Shown one piece after another: positions 58,393 to 64,000 of a stretch of DNA of 64,000 bases. Source of the stretch: Alteripontixanthobacter sp. (GTDB taxonomy: Bacteria > Pseudomonadota > Alphaproteobacteria > Sphingomonadales > Sphingomonadaceae); contig JBDVPM010000008.1 in NCBI GenBank assembly GCA_039968605.1, positions 1,664,968 to 1,728,967 on the forward strand, in the 5' to 3' direction. The notes beneath the pieces are model-generated. The model did not search any database and was not told where the DNA came from. It saw only the letters and a list, made by a program, of their open reading frames with translations. Made by a program: the position numbers and the translations under genes. Within the stretch, counting starts at the first letter, position 1; each line of letters begins with the position of its first letter.

Positions 58393-59838
58393 ATGCTACC
58401 TCAAGTCATCATCATCGGCCGCCCCAATGTCGGCAAGTCCACCCTGTTCAACCGGCTGGTGGGCAAGAAGCTCGCGCTGGTGGACGATCAGCCGGGTGTG
58501 ACCCGCGATCGCCGGATGGGCGATGCGGAGATCGCCGGGCTGCGCTTTACCGTGGTCGATACCGCCGGGTGGGAGGATGAAGACAAAGCCAGCCTGCCGG
58601 GCCGGATGCGGATGCAGACCGAAGCCTCGCTGGAAGGCGCGGATGCGGCGCTGTTCGTCACCGATGCGCGCGCCGGGTTGACCCCGCTGGACGAGGAAAT
58701 CGCCCGTTATCTGCGCTCGCAGGACGTGCCGATCGTGCCCGTGGTCAACAAGGCGGAGGGCAAGCAGGGCGAAGCCGGAGTGCTGGAGGCCTATTCGCTT
58801 GGGCTGGGTGATCCGGTGCCGCTATCGGCCGAACATGGCGAAGGGATTGCCGATCTGTTTGGCGCGCTGTTCCCGATCATCGGTGATGGCGAGGCCGAAG
58901 CCGCAGCCGAGGAACGCGTTCACGATGCGGACGAAAATCGCGAGCTGACCGAAGAAGAAGAACGCGCGCTGCTGGACGAGCCGCTCAAACTGGCCATCGT
59001 CGGGCGGCCCAATGCGGGCAAGTCCACTCTGATCAACCGCCTGCTGGGCGAAGACCGACTGCTGACCGGACCGGAAGCGGGGATCACTCGCGATTCGATT
59101 GCGGTCGATTGGGAATGGCAGGACCCCAAATCGGGCGAGATGCGCGAAATCCGCCTGATCGATACCGCCGGAATGCGCAAGAAGGCGAAAGTGCAGGACA
59201 AGCTGGAAAAGCTGTCCGTCGCCGACGCACGGCGCGCGGTGGATTTTGCCGAGGTCGTCGTGCTGCTGCTCGATGCGACCAAGGGGCTGGAGCACCAGGA
59301 TCTGAAAATCGCCAGCATGGCCGTGGAAGAAGGCCGCGCGCTGATGATCGCGATCAACAAATGGGACATCGCGGAAAACCCCTCTTCGCTGTTCAATGGT
59401 ATCAAATTCGCGCTGGACGAAGGTTTGGCGCAAGTGCGCGGGTTGCCGCTGATCGCGGTCAGCGCGATAACCGGCAAGGGCACCGATCAATTGCTGTCCG
59501 CGGCATTCGAATTGCGCGAGACATGGTCGAAGCGCGTGCCGACCGCCGCGCTCAATCGCTGGTTCGACGATGCGCTGCTGAACAATCCGCCGCCCGCGCC
59601 CAAGGGTAAGCGGATCAAGCTGCGCTATATCACGCAGGTCGGCATTCGCCCGCCGCGCTTCGTGGTGTTCGGCACGCGGCTGGACGCGTTGCCGACCAGC
59701 TATGAACGCTATCTGGTCAATGGTCTGCGCAAGTATCTGGGCTTTGATGCCGTGCCGGTGCGGGTCAACATGAAATCGCCCAAGAACCCCTATCACGTGC
59801 GTCAGCAGGCCACGAAAAAGGAGCGGACCGAGCGATGA
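58393..59838 (+). CDS. der: Ribosome biogenesis GTPase Der (EngA)
   Basis: This 481-residue protein has two consecutive G domains. The first has GRPNVGKSTLF and DTAGWED; the second has GRPNAGKSTLINRL and DTAGMRKKAKV. A C-terminal KH-like domain follows (about 385-475). Der aids 50S assembly. ATG 58393 (MLPQVIIIG) is chosen over 58354 because homologues start near the first G1 motif. It overlaps the DUF2721 gene (ATGA). Confidence 0.97.
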   Translation: MLPQVIIIGRPNVGKSTLFNRLVGKKLALVDDQPGVTRDRRMGDAEIAGLRFTVVDTAGWEDEDKASLPGRMRMQTEASLEGADAALFVTDARAGLTPLDEEIARYLRSQDVPIVPVVNKAEGKQGEAGVLEAYSLGLGDPVPLSAEHGEGIADLFGALFPIIGDGEAEAAAEERVHDADENRELTEEEERALLDEPLKLAIVGRPNAGKSTLINRLLGEDRLLTGPEAGITRDSIAVDWEWQDPKSGEMREIRLIDTAGMRKKAKVQDKLEKLSVADARRAVDFAEVVVLLLDATKGLEHQDLKIASMAVEEGRALMIAINKWDIAENPSSLFNGIKFALDEGLAQVRGLPLIAVSAITGKGTDQLLSAAFELRETWSKRVPTAALNRWFDDALLNNPPPAPKGKRIKLRYITQVGIRPPRFVVFGTRLDALPTSYERYLVNGLRKYLGFDAVPVRVNMKSPKNPYHVRQQATKKERTER

Positions 59839-60350
59839 TCGACCTGCTTGTGGATAGCGGCGGCATTGCCAGCGACATCCTCCAGCGCACCAGCAGCTCC
59901 ATGCGGGTTCAGGAAATTGTTCGCCTCAGCCTCGCGCCGGCCTTCCTGCTTGCCGGGATCGGCGCGCTCATGAACGTGATTGTTGCCCGGCTGACTTGGG
60001 TGGCCGAGCGGATCGAGCGGATGGAGGAGCGGCTGGCGGAGGATCGAACCGCGCAAACGCTGCGCTCGCTTGCGCGGCTGAAGCGGCGCAGACGGCTGGC
60101 GCAGCGCGCAATGATCCTCGCCACCACGGCTGCCGCGACCATTGCGATGGTGATCGCCCTGCTGTTCATCAGTGCCTTCATCACCACCCAGATCGGCACC
60201 GTGGTGGCCCTGGCATGGATCCTGGCAATGCTGTTCCTGATCGCCGGGCTTACCCTGTTCGTCATGGAAACATGGGTCGCAGCGCGCGCGCAAAAAACGG
60301 ACAGGGCTGAGCGCAAGGCTGCGAAAGGCAGAGGTGCCGATACGGTTTAA
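59835..60350 (+). CDS. DUF2721 family membrane protein
   Basis: This 171-residue protein has about three TM helices (about 30-50, 90-112, 118-140) separated by a basic, charged loop (ERIERMEERLAEDRTAQ). It matches the DUF2721 pattern, with LAPAFLLAGIGALMNVIVARL. Function is unknown. It is translationally coupled to der and ends 25 bases before the convergent bfr. Confidence 0.88.
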   Translation: MIDLLVDSGGIASDILQRTSSSMRVQEIVRLSLAPAFLLAGIGALMNVIVARLTWVAERIERMEERLAEDRTAQTLRSLARLKRRRRLAQRAMILATTAAATIAMVIALLFISAFITTQIGTVVALAWILAMLFLIAGLTLFVMETWVAARAQKTDRAERKAAKGRGADTV

Positions 60351-60375
60351 GGGGCATCGGCCCGACCAACGGCGC

Positions 60376-60867
60376 TTACCCCTCCTTGCCTTCGCCCGCA
60401 GCTTTGCTTTGCAACTGGACGTAGTTTTCCAGGCCCATCCGGGCAATCATGTCGAGCTGTGTTTCCAGGAAATCGACGTGCTCTTCCTCATTGGCGAGGA
60501 TTTCCTCGAAAATCTGGCCGGAGGTGAAATCGCGGACCGACTGGGCATGCTCGGCGGCTTCTTTCAGCAGCGGAATAGCCTCTTCTTCCAGCGCCAGGTC
60601 GGCGCGCAGGATTTCCTCGACCGTTTCGCCGACTTTCAACTTGTGAATGGCCTGGAAGTTGGGAAGGCCGTTCAGGAACAGGATGCGCGCGGCCAGCTTG
60701 TCGGCGTGCTCCATTTCCTCAATAGATTCGCCGCGCTCATATTCGGCCAGCTTGGTCACGCCCCAATCGTCGAGCACGCGGTAATGCAGCCAGTACTGAT
60801 TGATCGCGGTCAGTTCGTTGGTGAGCGCCTTGTTCAGAAATTCGATGACTTTGCTATCGCCTCGCAC
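60376..60867 (-). CDS. bfr: Bacterioferritin
   Basis: This 163-residue ferritin-fold protein stores iron in 24-mers. Ferroxidase ligands are visible: Glu18, Glu51, His54 and a late EEEHVD; Met52 binds heme between subunits. A short charged tail follows the fifth helix. It lies downstream of bfd on the same strand with a 125-base gap. Confidence 0.97.
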   Translation of the reverse strand: MRGDSKVIEFLNKALTNELTAINQYWLHYRVLDDWGVTKLAEYERGESIEEMEHADKLAARILFLNGLPNFQAIHKLKVGETVEEILRADLALEEEAIPLLKEAAEHAQSVRDFTSGQIFEEILANEEEHVDFLETQLDMIARMGLENYVQLQSKAAGEGKEG

Positions 60868-60992
60868 GGCACCCTCCTGCGCTGATTACCTTGCGTGCAA
60901 GGGTATGCTTGGCCGCACGGCGTGACAAGGGATTATGGGAGGAAAACGGCGGATTTGAGCCAGTTGCGAGCGATTTGCGTTAGCGCGAGACG

Positions 60993-61184
60993 CTATCCAG
61001 CCAGCGCCGGCTGCAGCCCCATCTGGCGTTCTTCTGCCAGGATATCATCGGCATCCACCAGACAAGTGCCGCAATTGGGTCGCTTGCCCAGAACCGCATA
61101 AACGCTTTCCGCATCGCCATGCGTTCGCCGTGCAGCACGCCGGAGCTCGCTTTCACGAATGGCATTGCAGATACAAACATACAT
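60993..61184 (-). CDS. bfd: Bacterioferritin-associated ferredoxin Bfd
   Basis: This 63-residue protein has the [2Fe-2S]-binding cysteines C4, C6, C38 and C41 (MYVCICN, NCGTCL). It supplies electrons to Bfr to release iron. ATG 61184 is decided by the conserved MYVCICNAI start; the longer frame upstream is spurious. AAGGAG-type sequence precedes it. A candidate iron-responsive dyad lies upstream. Confidence 0.95.
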   Translation of the reverse strand: MYVCICNAIRESELRRAARRTHGDAESVYAVLGKRPNCGTCLVDADDILAEERQMGLQPALAG

Positions 61185-61221
61185 AGGTGGCGCTCCTTGC
61201 GAATGACTCGCAGAAGCAGGT

Positions 61222-61246
61222 TTATGCAACTCGTTCGCAATAGCAA
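61222..61246 (-). promoter_or_regulatory. Candidate iron-response (Fur-like) dyad upstream of bfd
   Basis: The minus strand TTGCTATTGCGAACGAGTT region contains the dyad TGC(N)A...T(N)GCA. By eye the best 19-base alignment to the classical Fur box matches 10 positions. It lies 38 bases upstream of the bfd start. This is weak evidence. Confidence 0.3.
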
Positions 61247-61261
61247 GAGTTTTTTGCGACA

Positions 61262-62581
61262 CTATCGCCGAAGCGGAAACAGCCGGCCATAGGTCAGGCA
61301 GCGCCACAGCCATTCGAGCGGGCCGTAGCGGAAGCGTTCGAGCCACGGCTTCGACCACAGCAGCATCACCGCCCACGCGCCCAGCACCACGAGATATAGC
61401 TGCGGCCGGTTCAGATCGCCGTAGAGGCCACCGGCCCAGCCGTGGAATACCAGCATCATCAGCACCGATGTGCCGATGTAATTGGTGAAAGCCGCGCGGC
61501 CGGCGGCGGACAGGCGCTGCGCCAGCCAGCCGCTCGCCGTCATACCCCACAGCCCCAGCAGCGCCGCCAGCCCCAATACCATCAACAAGCGCGGGAAGAA
61601 CGACCATCCCAGAAACGCGGCCATCGTCCCGTAATAGCTGAAGCCTTCATCGCGCGCCGCCAATGCTATCCACAGCGAAAGCGCCCCGCCCAGCGCGAGC
61701 CCGGCCCAGCCCCATAGTCGCTGCTTGCGAACATCCAGCCCACCGGAAAACAGACCCTTGCGGAATAGCGCCATGCCGATCAGCATCAGCGGCAAAGTCT
61801 CCATCCAGAACAGCATCAGGACGAAGCCGAGATCGCCCACGTGATCGGTAAAATTATGGGCCACCAGGCCCGCATAATCGCCGGAAGAGATCAAATCGCC
61901 ATCGATCAGGCTTTCTTCGACATCCTCATATTTGGCGGACATCATGCCTTCCTGCATTTCCTGCGCAGCCGCGCCCTCGCCGAAATTGCCGCTGGACCCC
62001 AGCACCATCGATCCGGCCATTGCGAGGTAGATTAGTCCGCCGAACACATATCCGATCATGCCGAGGATGAACTGGTTGCGGCGTTCCAGCTTCACGAATA
62101 GCAGCGCCACCAATCCGGCCACGGCATACATGAACAATATGTCGCCCTTCCAGATGAAGAAGAAGTGGCACAGGCCGAACAGGCCGAGCCATAGCAACCG
62201 GCGGACCTGCAGCCAGCGCGACGAACCGCGCGCCCAGGCCCGCTCCATGAACAGCATCATGCCCGCGCCGAACAGCAACGTGAACAGTCCGCGCATCTTG
62301 CCGTCGATAATCACGAATTGCGCGACCCACATCCAGCCGGACACCTCGCCATGCGGGGTCAGGAAAGAATCGGGATACATATAGGCGGTAAAAGGCTGGC
62401 CGAAGGCGACGATGTTCGCCGCCAATATGCCCAGCACGGCAATCCCGCGAATGAAATCGAGGCTGGCAATCCGCTGTGCCCCCTTACCGGCCATGACTGG
62501 GGCGGGCGGCACCGTTTCCTGCGGCGCAAATTCGTCCGGAGTGGCTCCGGACGCCCCGATTTCAGCTTCGCTTCCGGTCAT
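61262..62581 (-). CDS. DUF418 (YeiB-like) membrane protein
   Basis: This 439-residue inner-membrane protein has about 10 helices. It has RIASLDFIRGIAVLGILAANI near 40 and a DGKMRGLFTLLFGAGMMLF helix, then the C-terminal DUF418 region (AAGRAAFTNYIGTSVLMMLVFHGWAGGLYG ... GPLEWLWRCLTYG). Function is unknown; the family is related to acyltransferase-like membrane proteins. A charged N-terminal 35 residues precede the first helix. Confidence 0.92.
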   Translation of the reverse strand: MTGSEAEIGASGATPDEFAPQETVPPAPVMAGKGAQRIASLDFIRGIAVLGILAANIVAFGQPFTAYMYPDSFLTPHGEVSGWMWVAQFVIIDGKMRGLFTLLFGAGMMLFMERAWARGSSRWLQVRRLLWLGLFGLCHFFFIWKGDILFMYAVAGLVALLFVKLERRNQFILGMIGYVFGGLIYLAMAGSMVLGSSGNFGEGAAAQEMQEGMMSAKYEDVEESLIDGDLISSGDYAGLVAHNFTDHVGDLGFVLMLFWMETLPLMLIGMALFRKGLFSGGLDVRKQRLWGWAGLALGGALSLWIALAARDEGFSYYGTMAAFLGWSFFPRLLMVLGLAALLGLWGMTASGWLAQRLSAAGRAAFTNYIGTSVLMMLVFHGWAGGLYGDLNRPQLYLVVLGAWAVMLLWSKPWLERFRYGPLEWLWRCLTYGRLFPLRR

Positions 62582-62700
62582 ATATACTGTCCCCCCTGAC
62601 CAGGAGGCATACCATATTGCCGGGACCGGGGTAGCCGCTGTTTCTGCCGACAGGTCAGGCGAACGGACGAACCGCCATCTTTAAAGCTCTTCGCGCAGGT

Positions 62701-63897
62701 TTACCGCGTGACGATGCAATCCTGCCCGCCGCGTTTCAGGCTATTGCATGCGCCTTGCGCCGAACTTCGGCTGGAATATCCGCCCGCCAGCAATTTGGTC
62801 AGCCGGCCTGCGGGAACCAGGAATTTCTGCTTGCCTGCCAGCGCGGAGCGGCCTGCAAGGCGGGTCCACAATCGCTCCGCATTGCCCTTGACCGAAAATG
62901 CCCCCAGCTGGACGCGCCACGGGCCACTGGCACTGGCCTGCGCCAGTGTGGTTGGCGCAGGTGTGGTTGCTGCCTGCCTAGCCGGACGGCTCACCGGTGC
63001 GCTGGCTTGGTGAGGAGAGCTTCGGGGCGCTGGCGCAGCCGCAGTACCGCGCGCGAAATCGGCCCCTGCCTGTTCCGGAGAACCGGTCCCGGTAACCCGC
63101 GCGGCCTCTGCAACGGCATTGCGCGCGGCCACCACCGAAGGCGGTACAGCTGTGGTCGGAATGGCAGTGGGTATCGTATCGGCGGCGCGGGCCACTGCGC
63201 GCGGAGCGGCGGGGCGCATCGCTGTGGGCTGGGAGGGGGTTCGCGCTACGCGGCCCGGCTGGCTCTGGCGGCTCGCCAAATCGGCGGCCGCCATCTGGCT
63301 GGCTCGGCGCGTATCGGATTCGCGCTTGATCGTGGCGGCCAGGTCTTGCGCTTCCTGACGCTTCACCAGCGGGATATGCTGATCCATCTGCGCGATAGCA
63401 GGCGCGGCCTGCGGCAATCCGGCGGCGTTGGCATTGGTCAGCAAGGCATAGGCGCGCACCCAGTCTTTCTCCACCAGATCGCCGTTGAAATGGGCAATGC
63501 CGAGCAGATATTGCGCGCGCGGATCGCCCCGGTCGGATGCGGCGGTGACATAAGGCAGTGCGTCTTGCCGCCGTCCGTTCTGGAACAGCAACAAACCGTA
63601 ATTATCGGCCGCCTTGAGGTGGCCCTGCGCAGCGGCCTTGGCATAGTAACCCTCCGCCCGCTTCTCGTCCGCTTCGACACCGCGGCCCAGCCGGTAGGCC
63701 TGCGCCAGATTGAACTGCGCATCGGCATCGCCCGCAGCGGCAGGATCACGCCATTCGGCCACGGCCACGGCAAAGTCGCCGCGCTCCCAGGCATCGACAC
63801 CCTTTTTGACGTCGGCAAGCGCCGGGCTCGCGAGCGCCACTGCCGCAGCAAGGCAGCCGCTTCCGGCGATCGTCCATATTGCGCGCAGTTTCATCAT
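62701..63897 (-). CDS. Sel1-repeat and SPOR-domain protein
   Basis: This 398-residue protein has a signal peptide ending near residue 28 (ALA-DV). Several Sel1/TPR-like repeats follow (about 35-170; for example DADAQFNLAQAYRLGRGV), then a Pro/Ala/Arg-rich disordered linker (about 205-320) and a C-terminal SPOR domain (about 325-398; WRVQLGAFSVKGNAERLW ... CNSLKRGGQDC). SPOR binds denuded glycan at division sites, so a periplasmic division or wall-remodelling role is likely. Its ATG pair at the start is preceded by a 103-base tract to the window end with no gene. Confidence 0.92.
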   Translation of the reverse strand: MMKLRAIWTIAGSGCLAAAVALASPALADVKKGVDAWERGDFAVAVAEWRDPAAAGDADAQFNLAQAYRLGRGVEADEKRAEGYYAKAAAQGHLKAADNYGLLLFQNGRRQDALPYVTAASDRGDPRAQYLLGIAHFNGDLVEKDWVRAYALLTNANAAGLPQAAPAIAQMDQHIPLVKRQEAQDLAATIKRESDTRRASQMAAADLASRQSQPGRVARTPSQPTAMRPAAPRAVARAADTIPTAIPTTAVPPSVVAARNAVAEAARVTGTGSPEQAGADFARGTAAAPAPRSSPHQASAPVSRPARQAATTPAPTTLAQASASGPWRVQLGAFSVKGNAERLWTRLAGRSALAGKQKFLVPAGRLTKLLAGGYSSRSSAQGACNSLKRGGQDCIVTR

Positions 63898-64000
63898 CTC
63901 ATCCAGTTGTTAAACGGTCGGCAACAGGCTCCTGCTATGGCAGCCTAATGGTAAACAGCCGATTAGCAAAGATTCCCGCCGATCTCGTCAAATATTGCGG

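Overview
The window looks like chromosomal DNA from a GC-rich alphaproteobacterium of the order Sphingomonadales, most likely Erythrobacteraceae. This is inferred from gene content and order, not from a database search. Pointers are large TonB-dependent receptors, a TorF-type porin, a ChpT phosphotransferase, an ATP12-type F1-ATPase chaperone, a TIGR02186/TSUP pair, and gatCAB in this form. There is no insertion sequence, integrase, prophage module or CRISPR array. Most of the window is core and housekeeping sequence with small lineage-specific inserts.

Layout. 0-7.3 kb (minus): a truncated S9-type peptidase, a 1159-residue TonB-dependent receptor and clpB, the last behind a heat-shock-like promoter. 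7.4-13.0 kb (plus): a penicillin-acylase-family Ntn hydrolase, a two-domain M16 lipoprotein peptidase, a small unknown protein and a strong terminator. 13.1-14.4 kb: two unknown genes, one resembling terminase-small-subunit DNA-binding proteins. 14.4-19.2 kb (minus): rpsU, a membrane-anchored FKBP, and gatC-gatA-x-gatB, where x is a low-GC four-helix membrane protein inserted in the operon. 19.4-23.2 kb (plus): six overlapping genes, crcB, an RluC-like synthase, a PaiB-like protein, a HAD phosphatase, a small membrane protein and ATP12. 23.2-26.7 kb (minus): an Mla-like lipid ABC transporter (MlaE with N-terminal STAS-like region, MlaF, MlaD, auxiliary lipoprotein). 26.9-30.3 kb: valS-queE.

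30.4-36.5 kb (minus): HerA-like ATPase, TIGR02186 plus TSUP transporter, and a reduced NfrB-like glycosyltransferase with an outer-membrane-like partner. 36.5-42.3 kb: nhaA, gloA, a TorF porin, a PPP-type phosphatase, ugd and an AqpS-like channel. 42.3-44.8 kb (minus): RNase P RNA with a sigma70-like promoter, an AmpD-like amidase (TTG start overlapping the previous stop), chpT and a JAMM peptidase. 44.8-48.5 kb (plus): rluD, rpoH with a strong terminator, mtgA and a CDF zinc transporter. 48.5-50.8 kb (minus): clpX and clpP. 50.9-54.5 kb (plus): a second TonB-dependent receptor and a CPA1 antiporter. 54.5-56.3 kb (minus): trigger factor with a 106-residue Lys/Ala tail, and tRNA-Leu(UAG). 56.5-57.3 kb (plus): three small soluble proteins. 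57.5-64.0 kb: a CHAP-domain secreted protein, der, a DUF2721 protein, bfr-bfd, a DUF418 membrane protein and a Sel1/SPOR protein.

How the genes work together. Protein quality control is prominent: rpoH, clpB, clpX, clpP, tig and FKBP. There is also translation and RNA maturation (gatCAB, valS, queE, rluC, rluD, rnpB, rpsU, der), envelope biogenesis and remodelling (Mla-like, NfrB-like, mtgA, AmpD, CHAP, SPOR) and ion homeostasis (crcB, nhaA, CPA1, CDF, bfr/bfd). No stretch longer than 300 bases lacks a gene. The largest gaps are 39157-39433, 49831-50088 and 4375-4620; apart from presumed promoters I see nothing in them. The last 103 bases (63898-64000) hold no recognisable gene. I found no clearly undescribed multi-gene system. 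The best leads are the gatA-gatB insert, the reduced NfrAB-like pair and the histone-like tail on trigger factor.
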